Shown here in pieces: positions 7,959 to 17,048 of a DNA stretch of 41,489 bases. The translations under genes were made by a program, and so were the position numbers. The stretch comes from Candidatus Poribacteria bacterium (GTDB taxonomy: Bacteria; Poribacteria; WGA-4E; WGA-3G): assembly GCA_026706025.1 (NCBI GenBank), contig JAPOZO010000101.1:1-41489 (forward strand), given 5' to 3'. Position 1 is the first letter of the stretch. Every line of letters starts with the position of its first letter. The notes under the pieces were generated by a model. The model was not told the DNA's origin. It did not search any database and saw only the letters and a list, made by a program, of their open reading frames with translations.

Positions 7959-9161
7959 ATGCGCTTTACATACAGTCTCGTTGCTTCACTCTTAGTGTTT
8001 TGTCTTATCGGTTTACTATTCGCGCCACCCGCGTCCGCATTTATTGAGCGAGAATATACGATTCGTGAAGTCCTCAATGCTTGCACGAACGTTGTCTTCG
8101 GCAAAGTAAAAAGTGTGGATCGGAACCGGTTGCGGGGTGTTGTCACTGTCGAAGAAGATGTCAAAGGTAAAAGTGATCTTAAAGAAATCAAAATGAATTT
8201 CGCCACCGGGCATTACAAACGCGGCACTTCGCCACAAAAGTTGGTGAAATTGCTCAAACCGGGAATGCCTATCATCGTTTTTTATCGTGATCATTACGGT
8301 ATTGATAGCATGTGCTTTGTTGATGACACATGGTTTCAGATGCGTGCGTATCGCGGCAGATATGGTGGCGGTTCATGGTGGTCATTCACACACATTGACC
8401 CAATGATGTCTCGGACATTTGATGGCAAGACGAAGGCATTTCAAAAAATTGTTCGCGACATGTTAGCAGGTAAAATGTGGGTTGCTGCGCCGAAAGATGC
8501 CATAAAAGTTTTAGTCCTGACAGGGAATAGTACGTATCCGACATGGAGTCAAACACCTGTGAGTGCTAACGTTGCAACGTATGAATATCAGACATTGCGG
8601 TCGATTAAAGAGAGTGGCAAACGTGCTGTTGGTTATGAACTCACCAAAGAACGGACCCTGCCGCAATTAGAGAAAGCCGATATTTTGTGGATCGGATATG
8701 AAGAAATTTCGAGTTATGGACGCTACCTCCTTTCCACTGAAGCCGAGAAAAAGATTAAAACGTTCGTAAAAAACGGCGGTATCGTTGTCGTTGCCGGGCA
8801 GGACAGTAGTGCCGAAAAGCCGTGTGGTATCGGGTGGCTACAAGGCGGCAAGTTGAAGGGTGTTGAAAGTCCACCAACCCAAGATTTCGTTGTTACCCAG
8901 AAAGGGAGTTCCTTTTTCTCGACCCCTAACGCTATCATGTCAGGTAAAATCTTTGTTGATGATGCTTGGGTTAATTGGGGTCGGCAAGATGAGGTTTTTG
9001 CGACCACTAAGGACAACAAAGAACTGGTTATAGGTGTAAGACGCTCCGGTAAGGGTTTATACATTATCACGAGCCTTCGCAACGACGGTCAATATACGAC
9101 TTCAGTGAACAAAGCATTCATGGAAAATATCATGTATTATGCTGTCAATCAACTGAAGTAG
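7959..9161 (+). CDS. Secreted protein of unknown function with C-terminal amidotransferase-like fold
   Basis: About 400 residues from ATG 7959 (AAAAGGA 6 nt upstream); an in-frame ATG at 7938 would put 7 charged residues before the signal peptide, so 7959 is preferred. Signal peptide MRFTYSLVASLLVFCLIGLL ends near PPASA. The N-terminal domain (about 28-110) is beta-rich, with TNVVFGKVKSVDRNRLRGVV and later strands. The C-terminal part (about 180-395) has KVLVLTGN, ADILWIGYEEIS, KIKTFVKNGGIVVVAGQD and GKGLYIITSLRND, the alternating strands of a ThuA/class-I glutamine-amidotransferase-like fold. No catalytic Cys-His pair can be assigned. It is divergent from the O-antigen-ligase-like gene. Confidence 0.72.
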   Translation: MRFTYSLVASLLVFCLIGLLFAPPASAFIEREYTIREVLNACTNVVFGKVKSVDRNRLRGVVTVEEDVKGKSDLKEIKMNFATGHYKRGTSPQKLVKLLKPGMPIIVFYRDHYGIDSMCFVDDTWFQMRAYRGRYGGGSWWSFTHIDPMMSRTFDGKTKAFQKIVRDMLAGKMWVAAPKDAIKVLVLTGNSTYPTWSQTPVSANVATYEYQTLRSIKESGKRAVGYELTKERTLPQLEKADILWIGYEEISSYGRYLLSTEAEKKIKTFVKNGGIVVVAGQDSSAEKPCGIGWLQGGKLKGVESPPTQDFVVTQKGSSFFSTPNAIMSGKIFVDDAWVNWGRQDEVFATTKDNKELVIGVRRSGKGLYIITSLRNDGQYTTSVNKAFMENIMYYAVNQLK

Positions 9162-9304
9162 TTATCAGTTATCGGTTGTCAGTTATTGGTTGCCAGTTAA
9201 GGAGTTATGTTGTGGTATTCACTTTTGCTGTTCATGCCACCAGAATCCTCTTAACTGAAAACTGAAAGTTTTTTTCGCAGAAAAAAAGCGTACTGATAAC
9301 CGAC
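9162..9304. repeat. Dispersed CAGTTATC-type palindromic repeat, copy 1
   Basis: The left half has tandem GTTATCAGTTATCGG and GTTGTCAGTTATTGG units. The right half has the complementary TTAACTGAAAACTGAAAG and CTGATAACCGACAACC. It can fold into a long imperfect hairpin between two convergent genes. Confidence 0.6.
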
Positions 9305-9309
9305 AACCC

Positions 9310-10491
9310 TTAAAGAAACTTCGCCACAACTAAGGTAATATCATCATTGACACTTTCGTCTTGTTGATATGCTTGGAGGTCGGACAGAATCTCTGCCTTA
9401 ATCTCCAGCGGAGAGAGATGACGTTTTTCTGAGATGAGTGCTTTGAGACGCTCCAATCCATACATTTCGGCATCTGGATTGAATGCCTCGGTGATGCCAT
9501 CTGAGTAGAGCACGAGCAGATCACCAGAGTGCCACCCCACTTCGGTGCTGTAATATTGTTCTGATTCACTTTCACTGAATCTTGAGAAACCGACCGGCAT
9601 AAACGAGGATTCTAACTCAAGTGGGTCGCCATTGTCTCCACGATAGAGGAGCATCTGCGGGTGACCGGCGTTGGCAAACTCGAACCGGTTGTCTGGATGA
9701 ATAATAAGATAACAGCAGGTCATGTAGATGAAGGTTTGCGAATCTTCTATGACTCGGGTAATGGCTTTCATGACTTCAGGCACGGAAGCGTCAAAGCGGA
9801 TTTGTGTTTGCAAACAACTTTTTGTCATTGCAGCTACCATCGCTGAATGATAGCCGTGCCCCATCACATCGCCGAGGAAAATGGCGATGTTGTTGTCGGA
9901 GAGACGCAAATAGTCATAATAATCGCCACCAACACTGTTCGCCGGTCGGCAATACCCTGCAGAAGAGACATAAGGATGCGAGATTTCTTGATCGGGGAGA
10001 AGAGACTGTTGAACTTCGGCAGCGAGCCGCATTGACTCTTCCTGTGCGACTTCCTTGCGGATGGCACTCATCTGAATCTCAAGGTCGCGCCGGATTTTGT
10101 CATTTAAGACGCGGAACATACCGCTGCCGATCCGTGGCTCACGCGCCATTGCGTTGTAAAAATCGTGCCTCGTGATTCGTAAGAACTGTGTGGATTTCAC
10201 CGTTTTGACGGTAGCACTCCGCGGTTTGTTGTCAATGAGCGCGATTTCACCGAGGCAGTAGCCTTTTTCATTAAAGAACAAGACCTCAGTTCCTGCCTTG
10301 ATGATGCTGACTTCACCATCAACCATCAGATAGAGCGAATCGCCTTCATCACCTTCCTCAAATAGCGTTGCATCGGCAGGGTAAGCGACTTCGTTTGCAA
10401 TCTGACAGATTGATTTTAACTCGGTTTGCGGGAGTTCCGAAAATAGTTCTGTCTTCTGTAAAAACTGTAGTTTATCTGCTTCTGTCAGCAT
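9310..10491 (-). CDS. Cyclic-nucleotide-binding domain fused to SpoIIE/RsbU-type PP2C phosphatase
   Basis: 393 residues. CNB domain about 10-130 (ATLFEEGDEGDSLYLMVDGEV and the phosphate-binding-cassette-like GEIALIDNKPRSATV). A helical linker about 135-170 contains RLAAEVQQSLLPD, the usual start of RsbU-type phosphatases. The phosphatase domain is about 178-392 with metal-binding motifs VGGDYYDY, LGDVMGHGYHSAM, LVLYSDGITEA and NDDITLVVA. Such proteins dephosphorylate a partner, normally a Ser-phosphorylated STAS anti-sigma antagonist, when the sensor binds a ligand. No anti-sigma/STAS pair is nearby, so the partner is elsewhere. The cassette has RSAT, as in cAMP-type sites, but ligand identity is inference. 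Confidence 0.93.
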   Translation of the reverse strand: MLTEADKLQFLQKTELFSELPQTELKSICQIANEVAYPADATLFEEGDEGDSLYLMVDGEVSIIKAGTEVLFFNEKGYCLGEIALIDNKPRSATVKTVKSTQFLRITRHDFYNAMAREPRIGSGMFRVLNDKIRRDLEIQMSAIRKEVAQEESMRLAAEVQQSLLPDQEISHPYVSSAGYCRPANSVGGDYYDYLRLSDNNIAIFLGDVMGHGYHSAMVAAMTKSCLQTQIRFDASVPEVMKAITRVIEDSQTFIYMTCCYLIIHPDNRFEFANAGHPQMLLYRGDNGDPLELESSFMPVGFSRFSESESEQYYSTEVGWHSGDLLVLYSDGITEAFNPDAEMYGLERLKALISEKRHLSPLEIKAEILSDLQAYQQDESVNDDITLVVAKFL

Positions 10492-10681
10492 TATCGATTC
10501 AGCCTTTGACTTTTTGTGGGAAATGTGTTATTTTTAATACCATATTTTGCTCGAAGTTACGTCCTGAGTGATTTGCCGAAACGTTAGGCGAAATTTAGGG
10601 ACATCAATTGAGAGCAATGCGGGAACATCAAGAATTCGTACTACATGATCAAGTATCTATCATGCCATAGAAAAGAGAATT

Positions 10682-12298
10682 ATGTCAATAACTGATTTTT
10701 TTCGAGGAAAAGTTCTACTCATCACTGGTGGGACCGCATTTTTGGGGCAGCCGTTGGTAGCAAAGGTTTTGACCGCGCTTCCCGATGTCGAAAAGATTTA
10801 CCTCCTCATCCGAAGTCGCACCGATACTTCCGGGAAACGCGTTTCTGCCCAAGAACGGTTAGAAAATGAACTTCTTACCTCGGATGTTTTTGCTTCCCTC
10901 CGTCGTCGGCATGGTGAAAATTTTGATACATGGGCACTGCAGAAACTCGCAGCTGTTGAAGGCGACCTCACCGACGAACGCCTCGGCTTCAGCGATTCCG
11001 ATTACCAGAGGCTCCAGAACGAAGTACAGGTCTTTATTAACGTCGCAGGACTCGTGGATTTCGATCCACCTTTTGATGACTCTTTATGGGGCAACGCGCT
11101 TGCTGCCAAACACGTCGTCAACTTCGCGAAGGGATGCCAAGATACAGTGTTCCTGCATGTCTCAACAGCTTATGTTTGCGGTGACAAGCCCGGACACGTA
11201 CCTGAAGAATTACCACCCCCCTATGAACAATATGCGGTCGCACACCGTGAAAAGACCGGAACATCTATTCCAGAGACGCTTTCTGAGGAAATTGAAGGAT
11301 TGTTATCTCTGAGTACTGCTATTCATGCCGAAGTTGGTTCACCTGAGAATCTTCAACGCTTCCAGCAAGAAGCAGAGCAGCAGACAAAAGGTACCCGCAA
11401 GGCGGTCGATGTGCAAGTTGAAGAACTGAAGGCAGAGTGGCTTGAGAACCGTTTGGTTGAAGCGGGACTGAAGCACGCCCGCTCGCGCGGCTGGAACGAT
11501 ACCTACACCTACATGAAATTCCTCGCTGAACAGATGGTTATGGAATTGCGCGAGGAACTTCCTACCGCTATCGTGCGCCCCTCAATCATTGAAAGCAGCT
11601 TTGATGAACCTGAACCCGGTTGGCTTGGAAAGTTTCGGATGTCCGAACCCTTGATCGTCGGATTTGGAAAGGGTCGCCTTCCAGATTTCCCCGCAGATCC
11701 AAATATTATTCTTGATATTATTCCTGTTGATTTTGTTGTGAACGCTATGTTGGCAGCCGCTGAAGCGATAGCGAAACGCGGTGGTATTGAAGTGTATCAC
11801 ATTGCAACTGGAACACAGAATCCTCTTTACTTTCGCGGTATCTTTGAGGCGACTTACGAGTACTTCGTCAAATATCCGATGTTGGAAAATGGGAAACCGA
11901 TCGCGGTGCCAATATGGGAATACCCAAGTTTAGAGGAATTTCAACGGAAGTTGGATAGCCGTATGCGTCTGGCGAACCTTGCCGTTTATACGCTCGGTAA
12001 GCTCCCGATGCGTGCTGCGAAGCGGAAACGTCGCCAACTTGTGCTTAAGCAGAGCGGTATTAAGGCACTCCTGCATTATATTCGAATTTACGCACCCTAC
12101 ACGCGGACGAGTTTTGAATTTGAGACGCAAAAAATGCAAGGACTTTACGAGGCACTCTCTCCGGCGGAGCAGCAACAGTTTAACTTTGATGTCTCACAAA
12201 TCCATTGGAAACGGTATTTTCAAGAGATACATATCCCCGGTATCAAACGGCATGTATTGAAACTTGAAGATGACACAGAGGACGATTCGGAGGCGTAA
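10682..12298 (+). CDS. Fatty acyl-CoA reductase (alcohol-forming type)
   Basis: 538 residues. It reduces acyl-CoA or acyl-ACP with NADPH towards a fatty alcohol. Rossmann motif at 16-22 is GGTAFLG, where most family members have GxTGFLG; the Gly to Ala change is odd. The SDR catalytic set is VSTAYVCG (160-167) and Y275-T-Y-M-K279. About 108 residues separate these, with the charged helical insert and the GWNDTYTYMKFLAEQM end also seen in Marinobacter-type FARs. IVRPSIIESSFDEPEPGWL follows, then a C-terminal helical FAR domain. It is first in the operon; the next start is 7 bp after its stop. The product may be a fatty alcohol for waxes or ether lipids. Confidence 0.9.
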   Translation: MSITDFFRGKVLLITGGTAFLGQPLVAKVLTALPDVEKIYLLIRSRTDTSGKRVSAQERLENELLTSDVFASLRRRHGENFDTWALQKLAAVEGDLTDERLGFSDSDYQRLQNEVQVFINVAGLVDFDPPFDDSLWGNALAAKHVVNFAKGCQDTVFLHVSTAYVCGDKPGHVPEELPPPYEQYAVAHREKTGTSIPETLSEEIEGLLSLSTAIHAEVGSPENLQRFQQEAEQQTKGTRKAVDVQVEELKAEWLENRLVEAGLKHARSRGWNDTYTYMKFLAEQMVMELREELPTAIVRPSIIESSFDEPEPGWLGKFRMSEPLIVGFGKGRLPDFPADPNIILDIIPVDFVVNAMLAAAEAIAKRGGIEVYHIATGTQNPLYFRGIFEATYEYFVKYPMLENGKPIAVPIWEYPSLEEFQRKLDSRMRLANLAVYTLGKLPMRAAKRKRRQLVLKQSGIKALLHYIRIYAPYTRTSFEFETQKMQGLYEALSPAEQQQFNFDVSQIHWKRYFQEIHIPGIKRHVLKLEDDTEDDSEA

Positions 12299-12305
12299 GT
12301 AGGAT

Positions 12306-14924
12306 ATGCGACCTGAACGGATTGCCCCAAAAACGATTGTAGATCTGATTAAAACACAGGCATCGCGAATTCCTGATAAAGTTGCACTGCTAATGGCAAA
12401 TGAGGGTGAGTGGGAACAGTATACCTATGCGGAGACCTACGCGCTGTCACGCCGGGTTGCGTGGCAGTTGTGGCAAAGCGGTTTGCGCAAAGGTGACCGT
12501 GTTGTTCTCATCTCCGAAAATCAACCTGAGTGGTGTATCGCCTATCTTGCCGCTGTCCAGATTGGTACTGCTGTCGTTCCACTTGACGCGCAAACACCTA
12601 CCCGCGAAATCTTAGCAATTGCCGAGTTCACCGATGCCAAATCAATTTTAGCCTCTGAAAGTGTGTTAGGGCAGTCTGGTAAAGCCTTGTCAGCGGCAGA
12701 ACGGGGTCTACACAACATCAATAAAAACTGTGAAATCGTGGGGGGCAGTACTTCGGATGCTGAGATTCCAACCGATTTCCCTGATGTGGAAGTCACACCA
12801 GATACCGTTGCCTCAATTATCTTCACAATGGGGACTACTGTGGAAGCAAAGGGAGCAATGCTTACGCACGGCGGTTTTATCTCTAACGTGCAAGCGGTTG
12901 CGAAAGCACTCCCACCAACGGACACAGAACGCATCCTGTCGGCACTTCCACTGTATCACGCCTTGAGTTTTTCGTGCAGTCTATTGATGGCACTCTACAG
13001 CGGGACCACGGCAACCTATGTCAATGCGCTCCGTCCGACAACACTCCTGAAGACGATGCGTGAGGCGAAGACAACGGCTTTTATCGGTGTTCCGCGTCTA
13101 TTTCAAATGCTCCAGAGCACGATTGAAAGGCAGGCGGCGCGAGCAGATACACCCGGTGAGACGTTGGCGGAAAAGGCGCAGGCTGTTATGGGTGGTGAGA
13201 TTCGCGTGCTCGTCAGCGGAGGTGCTTCGCTCGCCGATGCCATCTATGACGGATTTCAAAAGTTCGGTATGACGCTTTATCAAGGCTACGGCATGACGGA
13301 GACTGCCCCTGTCCTCAGTGTTAATCCTTATCTAAAAAGCAAGCGCGGGTCGGTCGGTCCGGCAGTGGAGGGGGTAGAACTTCAAATTCAGAATCCAAAC
13401 AGTAACGGCATCGGGGAAATCATCGCTAAGGGACCGAGTACAATGAAAGGGTATTATCAGAACCCTAATGCGACAGAGAAGGCTATCCGCGATGGATGGC
13501 TCTACACGGGTGATCTCGGTTATATGGACGAAGATGGCTACCTCTATCTTACAGGTCACTGTAAAGACATCATCGTTCCAGCTTCTGGAAAGAATGTCTA
13601 TCCTGTTGAATTGGAGGTACTCTATCGGGAGAGTCCTGCTATCTCTGAAATATGTGTTGTCGGTATCCCATACGAAGATGGATCGGATACTGCTATTCAC
13701 GCTGTAATTGTGCCGACGGCATCTGGCGAGACGACAAAAACAGAGATTCATGAACACCTTCAAGCGTGTGCAAAGGCGTTACCGAGTTATCAGCAATTTC
13801 ACAAATTCCATCTTTGGGAGGATGCGCTACCGAAGACTGCAAACGGTAGTATAGATCGGGAACATCTAAGGTGCGGCTTAGAGGCGCATATTAAAGAGAT
13901 GGAGCGTCTACAGGAAGATTCCGCAGCAGAAAGCGAGACTGTAGGCGTACCCAGAATGAATATACCCGAAGAAATTCTCTCTACGCTCGCGAGATTGGCA
14001 CGTATGCCGACACACCAGATTCGCCGAGAAAGCCGTTTGGATACCGATTTAGGGCTTGATTCCCTCACGCGGCTGGATCTATTATTGGTCCTTGAAAACA
14101 GACTTGGCGAGACAATTCCGGATGCACTGCTCGCTAACTTGGAGACGGTGGGTGACGTTGTTGAGTTAATCGAGACATTCCATACAGACGCTGCGCGAGC
14201 AGGAGATGAATATCGCGAAAGAAAAAAAATAGAGTTTAGACAGGTCCCACGATGGTACGCGCGTGCCTTTCGTTCGGTGATTACCGGTATCTACAGAAAC
14301 TATTTCTCGCTGGAGTGCCAAGGGCTTGAACATATCCCGCGAGGGAGACCGTACATTATCATGCCGAATCACACAAGCCATCTTGATACGTTGACGGTGA
14401 TTACGGCTCTCGGAACCAAGGCATACCGACTCTGGACACTCGCCGCGCGGGATTACTGGTTTGCTACTCGCCTTCAAGGATGGTTCGCACGGACATGTCT
14501 CAACGCACTCCCGATAGAGCGGGAAGGCAATTTCACCGAGTTCCTACAGGACTTAAGAGCCGCAAACGAAGTAATGGCACTCAATAACGGTCTGCTTATT
14601 TTCCCTGAAGGTACACGTTCGCTTGATGGCAACCTTCAACCTTTTAAACCGGGGGTCCTGAGTCTGCTTATTTACGGTCCCAATGTTCCGATTATACCGG
14701 CGTATATTGAAGGCACTTACCACGCCTTACCGAAGGGGCAAAATTTGCCTAAGAGGCATCCAGTGCGTATTATTTTTGGCGAACCGCTCACCTTCCCACG
14801 AGAGAGTTGGAGCAGCCAAGATGGGACACCGATTGACCCAGACAGATACCAAGAATTCTTGGACTTGGCACAAAACCGAGTTGCAGAACTTGGAACGATG
14901 CTAAGACAGGAAAAAGACGCTTAG
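12306..14924 (+). CDS. Three-domain fusion: AMP-forming acyl ligase, acyl carrier domain, PlsC-type acyltransferase
   Basis: 872 residues. Residues about 8-530 form an adenylating acyl-CoA/ACP ligase: YQGYGMTETAP, DGWLYTGDLGYMDEDGYLYLTG, and C-terminal NVYPVELE. The P-loop is FTMGTTVEAKG (173-183), altered from the usual YTSGTTGxPKG. Residues about 555-625 form an acyl carrier domain with LGLDSL, where Ser586 would hold phosphopantetheine. Residues about 640-865 form a glycerolipid acyltransferase with NHTSHLD (688-694) and FPEGTRS (766-772). The protein would charge a fatty acid, hold it on its own carrier and pass it to a lysolipid or similar acceptor. It resembles Aas with a built-in ACP. 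It lies between FAR and HAD genes in one operon. RBS AGGAT is very close to the ATG. Confidence 0.93.
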   Translation: MRPERIAPKTIVDLIKTQASRIPDKVALLMANEGEWEQYTYAETYALSRRVAWQLWQSGLRKGDRVVLISENQPEWCIAYLAAVQIGTAVVPLDAQTPTREILAIAEFTDAKSILASESVLGQSGKALSAAERGLHNINKNCEIVGGSTSDAEIPTDFPDVEVTPDTVASIIFTMGTTVEAKGAMLTHGGFISNVQAVAKALPPTDTERILSALPLYHALSFSCSLLMALYSGTTATYVNALRPTTLLKTMREAKTTAFIGVPRLFQMLQSTIERQAARADTPGETLAEKAQAVMGGEIRVLVSGGASLADAIYDGFQKFGMTLYQGYGMTETAPVLSVNPYLKSKRGSVGPAVEGVELQIQNPNSNGIGEIIAKGPSTMKGYYQNPNATEKAIRDGWLYTGDLGYMDEDGYLYLTGHCKDIIVPASGKNVYPVELEVLYRESPAISEICVVGIPYEDGSDTAIHAVIVPTASGETTKTEIHEHLQACAKALPSYQQFHKFHLWEDALPKTANGSIDREHLRCGLEAHIKEMERLQEDSAAESETVGVPRMNIPEEILSTLARLARMPTHQIRRESRLDTDLGLDSLTRLDLLLVLENRLGETIPDALLANLETVGDVVELIETFHTDAARAGDEYRERKKIEFRQVPRWYARAFRSVITGIYRNYFSLECQGLEHIPRGRPYIIMPNHTSHLDTLTVITALGTKAYRLWTLAARDYWFATRLQGWFARTCLNALPIEREGNFTEFLQDLRAANEVMALNNGLLIFPEGTRSLDGNLQPFKPGVLSLLIYGPNVPIIPAYIEGTYHALPKGQNLPKRHPVRIIFGEPLTFPRESWSSQDGTPIDPDRYQEFLDLAQNRVAELGTMLRQEKDA

Positions 14925-14935
14925 AAAGGTTTATC

Positions 14936-15616
14936 ATGTCGGTTCCAGCCCCGAAAAAGACAGCTGCATTTTTCGATGTAGATGGCACTTTATTGAAGTC
15001 CACAATTGTGCATTGCTACATCTGGATACGATCTTTACAGATTCCGTTCTTTCTAAAACACTTGTGGCTCATCGGGTTTCTCCCCAAAATTGTGTACTAT
15101 CTGATTTTGGACAGTATAAGTCGAATCCGTTTCAATCAGGTGTTTTATCGTAACTATCGTGGGAAAAATGCTGCCGAGATTAAAGCGTTGTCTACAAAGA
15201 TATTCGAGGCTTACATTCGTCCCAAAATTTTCTCGGAAGCGGTATCTCAAATTCAAGAACATAAAGAACAGGGGGCAGCTGTGGTTCTCGTAACTGGATC
15301 GCTTGATTTTATCGTCCAACCCATCGCGGATTATCTTGGTGTTGATTCTGTATTGGCACCGCAACTTCGTGAAGAGGACGGGCAGTTTACTGGTGAACTC
15401 ACAACCGCACCTCTCATCGGTGACGAAAAAGCGAAAGCGATGCGCAACTACGCCGATCAACACGAAATTTCACTCGAGGAAAGTTATGCTTACGGCGATA
15501 GTCAATCCGATCTCCCAATGTTGGAATGTGTTGGAAATCCTGTTGTCGTGAATCCAGCAAAATCACTTCGCCAGAAAGCATCTGCATCTGGGTGGGAGAT
15601 GCACGAATGGCTTTGA
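14936..15616 (+). CDS. HAD-superfamily phosphatase, subclass IB (SerB/CicA-like)
   Basis: 226 residues. Motif I FFDVDGTLL, nucleophile D14 and acid D16; motif II VLVTGS about residue 119-124; motif III lysine in GDEKAKAM about 160-167; motif IV GDSQSDLPM from 187, with D188 and D192. The cap contains a hydrophobic stretch (about 36-58, FLKHLWLIGFLPKIVYYLIL) that could lie on or in the membrane, suiting a lipid phosphate substrate. AAAGG precedes the ATG, 11 bp after the acyltransferase fusion stop. In some bacteria such HAD proteins pair or fuse with PlsC acyltransferases. Likely substrate: a lysophosphatidate- or phosphatidate-type lipid; inferred from context only. Confidence 0.87.
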   Translation: MSVPAPKKTAAFFDVDGTLLKSTIVHCYIWIRSLQIPFFLKHLWLIGFLPKIVYYLILDSISRIRFNQVFYRNYRGKNAAEIKALSTKIFEAYIRPKIFSEAVSQIQEHKEQGAAVVLVTGSLDFIVQPIADYLGVDSVLAPQLREEDGQFTGELTTAPLIGDEKAKAMRNYADQHEISLEESYAYGDSQSDLPMLECVGNPVVVNPAKSLRQKASASGWEMHEWL

Positions 15617-15715
15617 ATGGCTCTCGGCTATCAGCGTGTAGCGGTTGCGTCCTGCTTTCTGCCACAAACTACTCTGAAAACCGACTGCTAATGGATATGA
15701 AAAAGGAGAATAATT

Positions 15716-15928
15716 ATGAATGTGAGACGTTATTTTGAATCCATGTCTGAACCCAACGATACGATGTTTGTTGAAATTGGGGATAGACACCGATTTACCC
15801 GTCGTGGGGACGATTGGGTTAAATTCCGCGCGGATCTGATTGAACTCTTGGAGCAGACGATTTCTGAGGAGTTGTCTCAGGAATTCGAGGCAGCGACCAA
15901 AGATTGGGTTTCAGAGGGTTCTCCATAG
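15716..15928 (+). CDS. Small uncharacterised acidic protein
   Basis: 70 residues with a strong RBS (AAGGAG, 7 nt). MNVRRYFESMSEPNDTMF then helical, charged sequence, no cysteines, membrane segment or known motif. It follows the HAD gene by 99 bp, a gap holding fragments of the dispersed palindromic repeat, so it may be on a separate transcript or the last gene of the lipid operon. Function unknown. Confidence 0.62.
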   Translation: MNVRRYFESMSEPNDTMFVEIGDRHRFTRRGDDWVKFRADLIELLEQTISEELSQEFEAATKDWVSEGSP

Positions 15929-15965
15929 ATAAGACTCAAACAAGCATCAAGGAAGCACACCCGTT

Positions 15966-16913
15966 ATGTCAAATCCAATTACTGATGCACAGGCGTTAGA
16001 AACAAAGGGCGAATTCGCTGAAGCCATCCAAGCCTACGACGACATCCTCAATACAACGGACGACGCGTCAACCCTCGCGCTGGCTAATTTCCGACTGGGT
16101 ACTATCTATCAGGAATGGCGAGAACTTTTCACAGCACAACGGTTTTTTGCACAGGCACATCAACTTGACCCAAGTAATGCCAACATCCGGGATGCGATCA
16201 CTGAACTCAATCAGCATTTTTCAGAGAATCGGGAGGCGGTTGCCGATGAGATGTCCCGCAAAAACAGCGACCAGATTGTGTCCCTCTTCCGTATTGCTAC
16301 CGGGATTAAACTCCTGACGATGGAGAAACCCGTACAAGCCTACCCGTTGCTAAAAAGTCGAACCAAGATTTTCCCGAATGCCGCCATGGCGAAGCATCTC
16401 CTCACCGATATCCAGATCACGGAAGATGAGCGAAACGCAGCGATCAATTTCCTATTAGAAAGGGATTGGCTCGTGAATACAGGTGCATTGCTTTATACAA
16501 TCACAGAAAAGGGGTTATATAACTTTTATGTTGAACTTGCGCAGCTGCACATCGCCAACGCCGCTTGGACGGAAGCGGTAATGTGTTATGAGCAGACATG
16601 TTGGCTGGATCCAGAACAGCAGTATCCGCGCTACCAACTCGTTATCTGTCATGCAGGGGTAGAGGCTTGGGATGTAGCTGTCCGGATTATTGCGGAACTT
16701 TCGGCTGAAGTTCCAGAAGGTGTAGACCCTATCGCATACCATACTGCTGTGGCGCAGAGTTATCACTATGTTTATCAAACTACACAAGACGAGGAGACGA
16801 AACAGAAAGTGATTGAGGCGTGTGAGGCGGTATTGCGTTTGGACAAAAAGGCGAAGGAGATTTCAAAACTCCTCGCCTCCTATCAGGGCAAAAAAGCGTG
16901 GTGGCGTAGGTAG
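15966..16913 (+). CDS. TPR-repeat protein
   Basis: 315 residues, cytoplasmic (no signal). Tandem helix pairs in TPR style: ALETKGEFAEAIQAYDDILN (about 9-28), NFRLGTIYQEWRELFTAQRFF, then about 180-240 YVELAQLHIANAAWTEAVMCY and later pairs up to VIEACEAVLRLDKKAKEI. TPR arrays bind partner proteins; there is no catalytic domain. RBS AGGAAG, 37 bp after the small acidic gene. Partner unknown. Confidence 0.8.
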   Translation: MSNPITDAQALETKGEFAEAIQAYDDILNTTDDASTLALANFRLGTIYQEWRELFTAQRFFAQAHQLDPSNANIRDAITELNQHFSENREAVADEMSRKNSDQIVSLFRIATGIKLLTMEKPVQAYPLLKSRTKIFPNAAMAKHLLTDIQITEDERNAAINFLLERDWLVNTGALLYTITEKGLYNFYVELAQLHIANAAWTEAVMCYEQTCWLDPEQQYPRYQLVICHAGVEAWDVAVRIIAELSAEVPEGVDPIAYHTAVAQSYHYVYQTTQDEETKQKVIEACEAVLRLDKKAKEISKLLASYQGKKAWWRR

Positions 16914-17048
16914 CGGCATTGAAACGTCACGGCTAAAATAGAGAAACTCGGTTGACAAAAAGGGATGCATCTGGTAAAGTGTCACCATATTTCGTGCCTT
17001 TTTTATCCGGACTTCTGAACTACACCCTAACATTTGTGGAGGAGAAAG

